Shown: positions 1 to 13,000 of the stretch, in pieces
Layout of the letters: every line of letters starts with the position of its first letter
Position numbering within the stretch: the stretch's first letter is position 1
Assembly (NCBI GenBank): GCA_019454045.1
Contig: SKCR01007541.1
Span: 31,321-95,320 of the forward strand
Reading direction: 5' to 3'
DNA: 64,000 nucleotides
Source: Zanthoxylum bungeanum
Lineage: Eukaryota > Streptophyta > Magnoliopsida > Sapindales > Rutaceae
Notes under the pieces: model-generated
What the model was told of the DNA's origin: nothing
The model's input: only the letters and a program-made list of their open reading frames with translations
Database searches by the model: none
Made by a program: the position numbers and the translations under genes

Positions 1-1300
1 TAATTGAAAGCCCATTGGACTTTAATTGAATAATATTGGATACTAATTGGGCCTTTGAGACCCAATCGGATTGGATTTGGAATCCAAGTCCTTAAAGGCA
101 CTATTGAAAGTGTAATTATTAAATTTGGAATTAAATATGAGTTAGTAATGGATACAATTTAAATTGGATTTAAAATTGTAGTTCGATATAATTCAAGAAT
201 ACGTACTTTGAGTATTTATTCTTAAACGAGTTGGACTCGCGCAAATCAAATCGTTGTTTGATCATTGGATGGTCATTAATCAAAGATTAATTAATTGGAT
301 TAGATTGATTGATAACATGCTTTGTGTGAATACTTGGATGTATGAATGAATAACGTATATCGGATGGATATTAGAAGAGTGAGGGCAATTTTGGAAATTA
401 TTGTAATAAATTTAGAATTTATTAAATTGGACCTACGTGTCCAGTCTATCACCTCTTTTCTCATTGTATTTCTCTTCTCACCTATTCCCCTCAATGTAAA
501 TGAGGTTTCTTTAGAAGTATTATGTAATTGGGTAGAAGTAAGAATAGTGCTACTGGGAGAGATGAAATGGAGAGATTTGTTCTAGGAACAAGTTTGTTGT
601 ATATCCATCTGCATATCATTATTAAATTTTATCGCGCCTTATTATGCTTTTAGAATGCATGCTTAAGGGTGTATGATGAGACCTAAGTGAAGATAATAAA
701 TTGGTTGCCAAATCGCGACAAAAACCCTCATTTCATATTAAGCGTTTTTCCTTCCATTGAGTGATTCTCTCTCAAGATCCAAGATTGGCATTGGTTTGTT
801 GGCCAAAGTCAAGACCTTTGTCCATCGCGGATGTGTTTGAATCATGAAAGCTTTGTTCCATATCGTACGCCTTGGGCAAGTTGTGATTTGTTGGCCAAAG
901 TCAATGTCACTTCTTGTTCATCGGCCTCGATTACGAAGCTTTCCCACTATCAATGGGTCACGTTTGACTGGTTTCATTAAGCTTGTTGAGCCAAAACCAA
1001 GGCTTAGTTGATTCAGAGGAAAAAGTTAGGGAATATATCAGATATATTGGTATATATTGGATATATGTTTCAGATTTGGAGGTCCACCTACTGGATCTAG
1101 GAATTGGATGGAATCCAATTGATTTTAGAGATCTACCTAGTTAAGTTTCATACAATTTGTTGGCCAAAGTCAAGGTTGTGTGTTATTTAACGGGATCCTA
1201 GCCCACTAGGAAACTAGGTTTTCCGAGTACTCCACAGAGGGTTAGAGGCTCGCCGAAAAATAGTGGGAGGAAAGTATTAAATTTGTAATTTTGTTTATAT
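1..1300 (+). other. Untranslated leader of copia A1
   Basis: No coding sequence is supported here. The stretch is alignable by eye with the minus-strand leaders at 46441-47887 and 25150-26653, for example the segments around 20-110 and 600-750. It contains three copies of the short motif TTTGTTGGCCAAAGTCAA (near 796, 887 and 1156). Short ORFs inside it are not conserved between copies, so I do not call them genes. Confidence 0.7.
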
Positions 1301-1919
1301 ACTTGCATTTACGCGCTCATTTCAATTTTCGTCATTAATTATTAACAAATATATTAGTATGACTAATATTCAATTGTTGTTTTAATTAAACAGTTGGACT
1401 GTATTCAAACTATTTCATTTGTAGTTTGTTACATAATTGGATTATAGTAATCAATACATTTGAATTTAACCGATCAAATTATAGTTAATTATATAGTTAT
1501 ACTATAATAATCATTACATTAGATTGTACCTGAAATCGTTGATTGGATAGTTGGACTATAGCAATCAAGATAACTGGAAAGATTAGCGTCAAAGAACATA
1601 ATCCTAGGTGAAAATGTCTTTAACGGTATAATTTTCTAGAATGGGAAACGAATCTCAGGATAGTCCTGGGAGTTGAGAAGTTACTTTATTTGATAGAGCG
1701 ACCTCTCGGGCCTAAGCCCGGAGTTGAGCGATTAATAGAACATGAGCTTTAGAAGACTCATTGTGATGATAACTTTAGTGCTCAATCTGTTATGTTTGTC
1801 GCAAAGACTCCTTAATTTCTTCGACAAAACTAAGGATTAGATCCTTATACCATGATGTTGAAATTAAAGGATCTTCATAGATCTATTCTTAGATCTTAGA
1901 AGTACTAATTGCAATAGAA

Positions 1920-2480
1920 AACTCTTGGAGAGTTAATGGTTATGCTCAAGGAGACAGAGCCAGAGTTTGCAAAAGGGCAAGAAGCGCAAGACGCATCTTA
2001 CTTCGACATCCCAGAAGGCCAAGGCTTGGTCGAAGGCTTATGGGGGTGTGAAGAAAAAGGCAAAGACAAAATCGTCACAGTCTTCTAGGAAGACAAAGGA
2101 CATATCCCAAGATGTCTGCCTAAGCTATGGCAAACGGGGTCACTGGAAGCGTGATTGCCGTATGGACAAGGTAGACATGAAGGAAGTGAAGACGGACAAG
2201 GCTCCGACTTCAGGTATGTTTGTTATAAACATGTCCAATGCTGGTTTTAAAATTGGATTTTAGATACTGGATGTGGTACATAAATATATGTACTGATGTG
2301 CGGGATCTACTGATTAGCAGAAGACTGGCTTCAGATGAGATCGAACTACGAGTCAGAAACGAAACGAGAGTCATTGTTTTGGCTGTAGGAACCTAAATTT
2401 TGGAAATGCCTTTGGGCATGTACTTAAATTAGGAGACTGTTATAATGTATCTAGTTTGACTAGGAACATTATCTCTATAT
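1920..2480 (+). pseudogene. copia A1 gag C-terminus (zinc knuckle) and protease relic
   Basis: The longest open piece (1967-2263) is lysine-rich and ends in a CCHC-type zinc knuckle, CLSYGKRGHWKRDC, which in Gag binds the element's RNA. The second cysteine is replaced by tyrosine, so the knuckle is damaged; families B and C in this window keep all four ligands. The frame stops at about 2263. The expected protease motif follows as a weak trace (LDTGCGT, a changed form of DSGA) near 2265. Further downstream the frame breaks repeatedly. Confidence 0.75.
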
Positions 2481-2639
2481 CTAGTTTAACTCGTTGCGGG
2501 TATACCTTTATATTCTAGAACACTAAATGTCTTGTTTATAAATATGATATTGAGATAAGCACATTAGATGTGAATAATAGTATTTATATTTAGAATATAA
2601 ATGAATCTCAAACATATAATATGACAAATAAAAGCTCAA

Positions 2640-3270
2640 ACTTTATAAATCTGTTGAGACTTAAAAGTGGTATTGTTGTCTGGGACACATTAACAAGACT
2701 CGTATATCCACACTTTCGAAGAGTGGATACTAGGACGGATTTGATTCTAATTCAAATGATGTCTACGAATCTAGTTTATTAGGCAAAGTACCTAAAACAC
2801 CTTTTACTTGGTAAAAGTACAAGTGCCACCGATCTGTTAGTCATCGTTCATAGTGACGTAAGTGGGCCCATGTCTAGCTAGGCTACAAGTGGATATGAAT
2901 ACTTCGTAACCTTTACGGATGTGACATCGCGTTACGGTTATGTGTATCTTATGAAACACAAGTCAGAAACTTTTGAGTAATTCAAAGAGTTTCGACACGA
3001 AGTAAGAAAACAGACCGGTAAAAGTATTAAAAACATTACGGTCGGACCATAGTGTAAAATACTTAAACATATAAGTTTCAAAATTACTTGAAAGAGTATG
3101 GTATTCTTTCACAGTGGACTCCTCCCGGGACACCTCAATTTGATGGTGTGTCCGAAAAGAGAGACCGAACTTTGTTGGACATGGTAAGGTTAATGATGAG
3201 TTGCTCTGAGCTACCAATTTCCTTCTGAGGATACGCATTGAACAGTGCAATACTTATTTTGAATAAGGTT
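2640..3270 (+). pseudogene. copia A1 GAG-pre-integrase and integrase relic
   Basis: Broken frames give LGHINKTRISTLSKSG near 2690, typical of the GAG-pre-integrase domain. YEYFVTFTDVTSRYGYVYL near 2900-2950 is the start of the copia integrase core, with the first catalytic aspartate region. The following 200 bases hold further integrase-like fragments in changing frames. Several stops interrupt the region, so no active integrase can be made. Confidence 0.75.
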
Positions 3271-3639
3271 CCATGTAAATCTGTTAGACAGACTTCATAT
3301 TAGATATGAACAGGAAAGAAACCAGGTTTCTCATTCCTAAAGATTTGGGGATGCTGGGCACTTTAAATGTTTGGATGATGCCAAACTAAGACCCAAATCG
3401 GATAATTGCCTATTTGTAGGTTGTCCTAGGGAAACCAAAGTATAGTATTTATACAACTCACAAGAGAACAATGTAATTGTTGCTCTCCATGCGGTTTTCC
3501 TAAGAGGAATTCCTATATGCAGTGGTAAGTGGGAGGAAAGTAAAACTCGATGAAAATCAGAGTAATACTGTTCCAGGCAACGAGTCCTCACGGAACACCA
3601 ACAGTTCATCAGGGATGAAATTGTACCAATAATCTTCGA

Positions 3640-5100
3640 ATACACAAGAACCGCGTAGGTCGGAGAGAGTCAGAAAACAACCTGGGAGGTATGGGTTTCT
3701 GACCTCACCTCATGTAGATATCAATCTTATTGAGGAAGACGAACCAGCTACGTATGAGGAAGTGATACAAGGTATCGACTCATTTTATGGAAAAGTGGCA
3801 TGAAGTCCAAAATGGATTCAATGTATACAACTAAGTTTGGACACTGGTTGATGTATCATAAGACATTGTGCCTATTGGTATTATATGAGTCTTCAAGGAA
3901 GAAATACATGGATGGCAACATATAAATGTACTCAGCTAGGCTTGTACAGAAAGGGTATCGTCAACGACATAGTGTCGACTACGACGAAACTTTTTCACTT
4001 GTTGTCATGATTAAATCCATTTGGATTATGCTTGCTAATATTGCATATTTCATTTATGAAATATGGCACCTGGACGTCAAAACCGCTTTCCTTAATGGGA
4101 ACCTTTTGGAGGATGTTTATCAACATCCTGACGGTTTTATCGTACCAAAACAAGCAAACAAGGTTTGCAAGTTAAATCGATCCATTTATGGATTGAAGCA
4201 AGCATTGCGTTCTTGGAACTAGCATTTTGATGGAATCATAATGGTATATGATTTAATTCAAAACGAATATGATTCTTGTGTATATAAGAAGGTTAGTGGG
4301 AGCGCACTGACAATAAATATCATATAAGTTGATGATGTATTGCTTCTTAGCAATAAAATTCTCATAATATAATCGGTGAAAGCTTGGATTTCATTAAAAT
4401 TCTCCATGGAATACCTGGGAGAAGCCGGCTTTATTCTAGGAATAAATATCTACTGGGATAGATCAAGAAAACTGCTGACAACCCTCTCAGAGTTCGTACA
4501 TTTTTGAAATGTATGTGACCTGATGTCTCATATACTTTGAGCATATCTAGACGCTATAAGGCCAATCCAGGTGATGGTCACCGGATTGATGTAAAGAACA
4601 TCATTGAGTATCTTGGACGAACTAAGGATGCTTTCTTAAATTATGGAGGAGGAGAACTTGAAGTGACTAGGATCACCACTGCATCCAAACCAACTAAGAC
4701 GATATTAAGTCGCAATAAGGGTACATATTTAGTTTGAATAACGGAACAGTGAGCTAAAAATCTTCCAAGCAAGATACTATTGCCGAATAAATAACAAAAG
4801 CGGAACATTGCTGCAGCTGAGGCAGCAAAAGAAGCATTTTGGATCTATATGATCCTAATTGGATTAGGTATAGTTCTGTTAGCAGCTGAGCTAGGCTACA
4901 ACACAGGCTAAAGAATTACGGTCTCATCAATGATCCAAGTATGCACTTCAACTTATTCATCTGATTCGTTCGATCATACATCGTGGTGATGTGATGATCG
5001 AATAAATCGCATCAGATGATAACATTATAAATCCACTGACGAAAGTTGTTTCTCAGCAGAAGTTTGAGCGACCCGTACATAGTTCAGGTGTATGACACTT
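3640..5100 (+). pseudogene. copia A1 reverse transcriptase / RNase H relic
   Basis: The best piece (3926-4222) contains the copia RT landmarks WHLDVKTAFLNGNL and NRSIYGLKQALRSWN. The catalytic YVDD motif is seen near 4330 as a stop followed by VDD. The RNase H end appears near 4740-4860 as SKQDTIAE and AEAAKEAFWI-like fragments in shifting frames. In a working element these domains copy RNA into DNA and remove the RNA strand. Here stops occur about every 100-300 bases. The strand and position just before the polypurine tract confirm the identity. Confidence 0.82.
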
Positions 5101-5120
5101 GAGTGATTGGCTATAGGCCA

Positions 5121-5130
5121 AGTGGGAGAT
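5121..5130 (+). other. Polypurine tract of copia A1
   Basis: AGTGGGAGAT directly precedes the TGTTGG start of the 3' LTR. The same AAGTGGGAG-type tract precedes the LTRs of families B (near 58704) and C (near 44542). It primes plus-strand DNA synthesis in copia elements. Confidence 0.85.
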
Positions 5131-7103
5131 TGTTGGATAATTATGACCCATAGCTTCACTATTTGTACATAACATGGTGTTGTTGTACAAATTAACTATG
5201 TGACATAGGAAATTGCTCTTTTATCATTTGTAATTGGATTACCGGGATATATAAATGATAAAAGTCCATATGATTAGTACCAGATTAATAAGATATGAGA
5301 CAATATTAATCCACTAAGGTTTAATCATTAAATATCCATAGTCGTAGTATTATAGAGACTTGACATCGATAATGCGAAATAGACTAGTATTACACTTGTG
5401 CGCGTTATGGAAGCGTAACGACATAGTTCTTGTATATTTGGATATTGGATACTCATGCAAGTGTAATAGGAGGTTCTGTTTACCGATGGTATGAAAACAG
5501 CTTCGTTCTGGATAGACCCCTCGGAATCCCATTGGTAGTATGACTATGTGTCTATGGGAGTCCGAATCAGGGTATGTGTATTTGGTCTTAACCTGAGACT
5601 TGCATCGCTAATACTTGCGACAATTAGTATACTTTGGTTTTGGTTATCTAGGGCTTTAACAGGTTCTGTGTACGCCTATTCTATGTATACTGAGAATCGT
5701 AGTGTATTGGGTGTGATGTCAAGATGGAAGTATCACTTCAGTCATATGGAGATGATGATCACGCAGGATACAGAACTGGTACTCTTGTATGCTGCAGCTA
5801 TCGGGATAATATGACAAGGTCATGATTATCCGATTATAGAGACTAGTTACCAGAGATCCGATTTATGCATCGTATAGGGCAGACACAATTCCAGCCCCAG
5901 GCCTAGCATGTGACATTCGATACTGGATCGTAATATGCAATACTACGTATGCTACGCCTGAAAAATATTACATATTCCTTTAAAGAATATTTCTGGAGAA
6001 TTGGGTAGGCACGATATTTTGCTAGAAGCCAACCATGTCTTTTAAATCGGGGAGAACGTGGTACCGGGTACGCACGTATTCGGATAGTCCGATTACCATA
6101 TTTACTGCTAACATATCCAGGGATCTCTTGGGTCGCTTCCCGAAGATTCACCGTTGAGATTTGACTCAAAGAGAAAATTAATCTGGGATTAATTATGAGA
6201 GAGAAAATTAATTTGGGATTAATAACGACAATAATTAATCTTGGAATTAATTATCAAAATAGAGAATTAATATGTGATTAATTGCGTCGAGAATTTATCT
6301 ATGATTAAATTTGTCGAGAAGAGAGAACGCGATTAATTTAGAATTAATCGGTAAAGTAAATTTAATAGTTAAATTAGATTTTACTATTTAATTTATTTTA
6401 TTGGGCTAAAATAATATATTGGATATATTAATTGAAATTAGATTTCAACGCGGAATTAAAATTGGATTTTAATTCAAGCGAGTGAATTAATTTAGAATTA
6501 ATTCGTAAGCGAGTTTCGTAATAATTTTACGAGGCATTATTATTTAAATTAAATTGGATTTAATTACGTTGCAACAGAAAATTCGTTTAATCGGATTAAA
6601 CGAACTCGAGCCCGAAGTGTGTTGAGCAAGCCCACTTGAATTTTGAATTTAAAGTGGGGCCCACCAACTTATATCAAATGTCTTCACAAGATTGATGGTG
6701 GTGGTTGAAAGCCTTTAATGAATCTACACAACACACTTTTGACTTTTGCTTTTTGAAAAAGTATATACACTTTTTTGGAAAAAGAAATTGGTAAATGTTT
6801 TTGGAAAACAAAAACACAAAAACTCTTCTCTCTCTTTTCTCTACCATGGCCGACCACTTTCCTTCCTTGGAGGGCAAATTTTTCTTTCAATTTTTGTTCT
6901 TGCTAGCACATAAGGAGTGAATCAAGGTGATAGGGAAACTCACCCAAGGGTTTAGAACTCTACTCAATGCTTGGAACTTCATCTTCAACAAAGAAAAGTT
7001 TTGAATCTCATCCGATCAAAGTAAGTTTTTCCGCAACTTTCGTTTGCTTATTCACACACAAATCACTCTTAGACGATCTTGGCATGTTCTAGGAACACTA
7101 ACA
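5131..7103 (+). repeat. 3' LTR of copia family A (about 1.97 kb)
   Basis: It begins TGTTGGATAATTATGACCC after the polypurine tract and ends ...GGAACACTAACA. Both ends were set by comparison with the minus-strand LTRs at 26668-28617 and 47901-49635, which begin TGTTGGACA and end ACA next to a TGGTATCA-type primer site. Many runs of AATTAATC-like sequence (6180-6560) are shared by all three copies. Short ORFs inside it are not genes. Confidence 0.85.
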
Positions 7104-8585
7104 CATATACAGTCTATACATATCATGAGTTCTATCAAACATATATATACACTCAAACATGTTCACTATCATCATACAAGCAACCACGAAACACGCATAG
7201 CAGTCGACACATCAAAGTTCACATCATCCACCTATACATATATTTGGCTGGTTTACACGCACAATGTTCGTACGAGAGTCATTACCTATTTTAGAATAGG
7301 TATGAGATGAATTCCGTTTGAACGGATTCCTAACTAGCTCAACTACTATACCTCGAAAACATCAACCAATTAAACCTACATTCATGCATACATATCACGA
7401 CATACCAAGCTCATCGCACGACTTCTCATACACAAGCACATCCATAACAAATAGTCTAAAACATCATTCAAACACTCACATACATACACATGTTTGAAAT
7501 ATATGAATATACGTATTACTTCGAATTCAAATACCATAGCCTTTATCAATCTTCATGTCTTAACATCATGTGCATATATGAATACATGTTTATATACTTA
7601 TACCTCTCCACATTCATTTATATACATGCGTTCATATCGATATAGGTTCATACCATTGCATCCAAACATATATACACATAGCATTACGAGTCCATGTAGT
7701 TACATACATCAATATATATATGTAGCCATTTAACTTATCAATCTTAACAAAATACATGTTATAACATTATCCTTGAACATTCTACTTTAAGACACATCAA
7801 TATGTATATACTGACATTATGGTCATCAACTACTCACTTCATATCACAGCAATAACGAAAACCCATACCTGTGATGGCCGATTACTTAAACATACATAAT
7901 CTCGCACTTCTTTCTCAATACCATCTCTAATTTATTTTCGTCTTAACCTAAACACTTCAATCATATATATATATATATATATATATATAAACATAAATCA
8001 ACTTTCAAGTATTCATCACATGGGTTACTTACCTGGCTTCACGAGCACTCCAGGTTCTAGTCAAGTCTGCCAAAACAAATGGAGAAACATCGTCAAAAAT
8101 ACGACTTACGGAGTTCTCGATTAAACTACGATAAAATCACGGAAGTTTCCGGAACAACCAAATCAAACTCGTTTTCAATGTTTTCAGTTCCATTACTCTT
8201 AAAATATCATTATAAACTAACTCAAATGGTCGGTTAACTTAAATTCTCGGTTTATGTATTTTTGGAAAATCTTCGAAAAAATTTCCGCAAAAGCTACGGA
8301 AGGTCCCGAACCCTCCGAACTTACCCGGATTTATCCAAACATGTTTGTAATATCATAAATAACTTGTAACTATCATCAAAACCAAAACACATCTTTATAC
8401 GCAAAACCCACTTTTACCGAAAACTTACATATTCTATCGGATCGATCAAACTCATTTTATTTTCACTTGGATCTTACCGAATGCTCATATTCAATATACT
8501 AACACTCAAACAATTCAATTTATATCAATACCATACTCTACGAATCTACTGGATTCATCCGAACATTTAACTATAAACTTGAAAT
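7104..8585. other. Unassigned AT-rich flanking sequence
   Basis: No gene is supported. The stretch is rich in CATATA/CACATA-like words (7100-7800), has a TA dinucleotide run, and contains no coding domain I recognise in six frames. It may be a decayed LTR or an old host intergenic region. Confidence 0.4.
7963..7989. repeat. (AT)n microsatellite
   Basis: Uninterrupted alternating A and T over 27 bases. Confidence 0.97.
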
Positions 8586-9060
8586 TTGCAGATTTTTACC
8601 GAGAGGTCTTATCGAGATTTCGAGGGCATATACGGACTCAAAACGATCCCATGAACGCGCTGGAATAGACGGAATTCTGATTGGAGCGACTGTTCACCAT
8701 GGGTTACTATTCATCCAAATCTTCCTCTCTCGTTTCGCGTGCAACCGAGCATAGATCGGAAAAATCGAAAGTGCCATCTTGTAGTACTCTCCAAGAGCTT
8801 CAATTTCGCAGGTGGCTTGGGCCGTGAAACGGAGCGATGAATCGGGATCGAGAGACCCATGTGCGTGCGTAAATCACCTTGGTTTCGCCGCATTCCGGCG
8901 TCCATTGGCCGGCCGCCGGCAGCTGGAGGGTGGGGGTGAGCCGGCGGTCCTTTCTGTTACGGTGCGCCGGTCGACGGTGGCCGGCGCAAGGAGAGGACGA
9001 TGGCTTCCATTTTTTTGGGGGTGGGGGTCATATTTGAGGATTTAGGGAAATTATAAGTAT
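8586..9060. other. GC-rich island, probably part of a decayed LTR
   Basis: A local jump in GC content (notably 8870-9000, with GGCCGGCCGCCGG) sits within AT-rich sequence. It is open on the plus strand from 8812 to 9045, and a short minus-strand frame covers 8711-8905. Neither shows a known domain. GC-rich blocks of this kind occur within LTRs of plant gypsy elements, so I infer a retroelement remnant rather than a gene. Confidence 0.35.
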
Positions 9061-10003
9061 TTTGCGATTTCTAGAAACTTCTAGGTTTATATAGAAAAGT
9101 TTCGAAAATTACCACTAAGCCCCCACGAATTTGCACTTTTATCCTTCTTCATGGATTATTTCGGAAATTCTCAAAATTGAGGCCCTTCATGTGAGCATTT
9201 CGAAAAGTGTTCAACATGAAAGTTGTTCCTCTCAGAAAAACGAGTCCAATGGTTCAAGAATCAGCTCAATCGGAGTTCTTTTGAAATTTTTATAGCCGAA
9301 AGAAGAACCTTTTACGCGTAGAATGATAAAATCAGAAATCGTGTAACTGATTCTCGAAACCACACGTTTTCCAATGTGACTAAGCTTCAATTTAAAATAA
9401 TCCGAACTATTTCCCAACACATAAACTCCGGTTTTCGATTATCATTCCGTTCCAAATCCTTATCTTTAATTCAGAAACATTCCAACAATGTTATGAGAAA
9501 CTCGGGATATTATAATAAGGCATATAATAAATACTACACACATTATTGGACTACAAAGTGAGATTTAGAGCTTGTATCCCAACTTATATATATATGTGTG
9601 TGTTTCGTTATTTGCCTTATAAGTTGGGCCAAGTGCCCAAGTTCAAATCACTTGCGAGAAATCGGTGGCTGAAAATCAATTTGAGTTTAGCGGCCTAAAA
9701 TATATATGTTTATCATCATCCCAATATTCAATTAAATAAATAAATTAACTTTAAATAACTTAACTCTTAACGGGGTATCAAATGTATCATGTAGAGGTCA
9801 CGTCATAGCCTAACAATGCAAGCATTTTTCCACTTGTTGTTAGTCTAAACCTCAGCGAGGACTGTATGAAATTTACCCACAAGTAATATTTGATACAAAT
9901 ATATATAAATTTCAGAATGAAAGTTCAATGGATATCATCTTTTTAATTAAAAGATGCTTAAATTCAAAATATAATTACATATAATTATTATGATTCAAAT
10001 TGT
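9061..10003. other. Intergenic sequence downstream of the glycosyltransferase gene
   Basis: AT-rich with no coding domain seen on either strand. The last few hundred bases must contain the 3' untranslated region of the minus-strand gene ending at 10004. I could not pick a single convincing polyadenylation signal. Confidence 0.4.
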
Positions 10004-13000
10004 TTAGAAATTGGAGAAAATGCTTAACAAGTTTTCGAGAGCATTGGGGTGGAATTTTCTTGCAAATAAATAACATGGGCGTCTGATTCCATTCCACAGG
10101 CAAGGTACACTTTGCCTTTCCTTCTGTAACAACAATAAAACCCAATGAGAAATTCAGGGGGAAAAAATCCCTTTGATGATAAATTCTTAAAACATAAACA
10201 ATAATTTTTTTTTATTTTACGAATAATTGTTATTTTATTACCTGTTTAGCACTTGTTACGTGCTCAAATATATCAATGGACTGCATGCAAGTAGACATAA
10301 AAAGATTGGATTAATTGGAGAAGATGATATATGGGATTATTTCTCTTATAGTTCGTAGCGTCGTTAAACATTAATTCTCAGTTCATCCTCGTATATTAAA
10401 AAATAATACTTTCATTAATGTTTAAAGTTATTTAGCTTAATGCTAAATTCAAATCTCATTTTTTAAGGACACAAATTTGCTTTATGATGAGGAGCAATAA
10501 AAATTTATCTACAATACGAGGACCAATTTAGAGAATTAATGTCTTTAACTCTAGAGACTACAAAATAAATAAATAAATAAAAATGAATATATATATATAT
10601 ATTCATTTGTAAATGTATACCGTAATATTCTTTATAAGCTCAGAAGTAACATCAGAAGCCTCATATTTTTTGGGATGAAATTTCTTTTCAGACCAATCAA
10701 CACGAGTTACTGTCCAGTTAGAAAATCCACCAGGATCAACCATCTAATTGTATAATAAAAAATGACAATAATTAGAAGAAGAAGCAAAAAGGAAAATATC
10801 AGATTTGAGAAAATATATATACTCACATTGAAAAAGGTTTGCAAGTAATGTTCATCAGCAACGCAATATTTGCCCTCAGAATTTAGCTGCATTGTCTGCA
10901 AAAGTTAAAAAAAAAAAAAAAAAAGACCACATCATATTATAATGTAATTGATGCTCCAAGTAAAATATATATGTGTGTTTTTTATTCTCTTGCTCGTGTT
11001 TTCATCAGTTGCGAAACAGGCCGATATTGATATCTTCGTAACTCAAGATCATTTTTATATTTTGAAATCATAATAAAATATTATGATTAACAAAATTTTA
11101 GGATCTTAACCATTACTTATTTGGATATTATAAGATCTTGAATATTAAACATCAGAAAAATGATGAAGGGGAAATTAACCGTGCAAAAATGTCGGAATTT
11201 TGAGTAGTAAAGATGGTCAGCTACAGTTATCACTGCATGTTGTCGTTTCAATGCGAACCACTGCCACAAAATTAAGAAAAAATGACAAATTTATATGGGG
11301 CTAAATTATAAAAATACTAAGATTGAACGTTGAAAGTGAGCCCAAAAAAAACTATATATATATATATATATATAAAGGGGTTAGTGTCCTATTTTGTCCT
11401 AGGACCCTCCACTATTGATCGTACCCACATATAAATAACATTTAATATAATGTAATTATATAATTTTATATCATAAGACAATATTAATTTTACATACATA
11501 CCTGTGATCCCTTTCTAAAATTTTTCTTCTCAATTTCAGGTAACAAGCGTGGTGAATACCTACCGACTCCATACTTACCTCTATCATTAAAGCTTTCAAA
11601 TAAAAATAAGAAAGAAAATAGTTAATTAGTAGAAGTAATTAAACTTAATCTTATTATAAATAAAAAAAATAAAAAATAAAATCCTCAATCTTATAGTGCT
11701 TTATATACACACACACACTATAAAACACAGATCACTTACATTTCCATGAAACTAAGATTTGCATATATCAAGAAATTGTACACATAATCGAAATTATGCA
11801 ATGGTACACAACTGCGTGAAATCCCAGAAAATGATTTAGAAATTGATAATAGCAGAACTGTAATTAAAGTAATTACTTAAGTTGATAGTTTTAATTACCT
11901 TTCAGAAACTAACACAAAAATTTGATTTTCGGGATCTTCAAGAGCATTTGCCAATAATCGTCTTTCGGCATCAACCATCGAAATTTTTCCCCACTTCACC
12001 TGCAAATAGAATTAATTAAACACTGGCTCGTATTAATTTATAATTGAAAAAAAAAAAAAAAAGTACGTGTCATAGTTTTATTATAAGAAGACAGCTTTAT
12101 AACTAAACCTCTGCACTGCCTATGTCTCGATTAACAAAATAAGGGCTGACATGCACCGGTTTTCCCTTTGACACATAGACGTAAACAGAAAATTTTCCCT
12201 CGTGTCCCTGCTTATGAAGAAAATAAAATTTTAATAATTTCTCACCACAATGAAATGAAGCATGATTAAAATAAAACAAAAATAAAAAATAAAAAATAAA
12301 AAAGTTCTGAATTTTACTAAATGATTTAAAATTGTTACATCCTTGTACACTTTCCTATTTTTGTCCTACCATCAATTACAATGATACTAAATTAGATTAT
12401 TTTTTGAATCTATTATATATTTATATATATAGAAATAATTTTAATTAGTATACATATGTAGATTATGGACACACGTTTTGAGATTTTTAACGTAAAATAG
12501 AAGATTTTTATTATTATTTTAATTCAATTCACTCCCTATCTCCTTATTGAATTGATATATTATTATTCTGAGAAGATTTTATTTTTATCATACAGATGGT
12601 TATCAATCAAGCATGATGATCTCCCTTTTTTCTTGAGCAGACTTGGTATTATGTTTTTCTTGTTTTAAATCTTGGATCTCTCGTGATTAAATTTTAAAAA
12701 TCTATCTTTCTTATGATTTTTGATGATGTAATTTCCTAAGGCTCACTTTTGGTAAATCTTTATTTTTAATAAAAACTTTACCTCATCTTAATTTATATAA
12801 AGACAAAAAAAAAAATAGAGAAATTAAAAATTAAAGTTAGATAAGGTAAAGTTTTTATGATTATTATTATTACTCAAATTTGGGTGACTGGTGGGGATGG
12901 TAAGGGGTCGAATATAGTATGAGAACGTCAATACGTATCTGTCTTATTTAATCAACAAGTATAAAAATGATATTTTTACTTGCCCCTAATATATATATTA

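Larger units (their letters stand above)
1..7103 (+). mobile_element. Ty1/copia element A1, 3' part including 3' LTR, degenerate
   Basis: The untranslated leader (1 to about 1900) matches the leaders of two other family-A copies in this window, read on the minus strand below 47165 and below 26040. That is how I place position 1 inside the element, just downstream of a 5' LTR that lies outside the window. Relics of gag zinc knuckle, protease, GAG-pre-integrase, integrase, reverse transcriptase and RNase H follow in copia order (integrase before RT). A polypurine tract and a 3' LTR close the element. All coding parts hold stops or frameshifts, so it is non-functional. Order and strand are clear; the exact gag start is not. 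Confidence 0.88.

Noticed and set aside
6674..6890. Two overlapping minus-strand ORFs in the family-A LTR
   Set aside because: Not kept in the other two family-A LTRs; they lie in A-rich LTR sequence.
7044..7310. Histidine/threonine-rich ORFs at the LTR end
   Set aside because: Arise from CACATA-type repeats; no domain.
8812..9045. GC-rich open frame of 77 codons as a host gene
   Set aside because: No recognisable domain; both strands are open because of base composition, and the surroundings look like decayed repeat.
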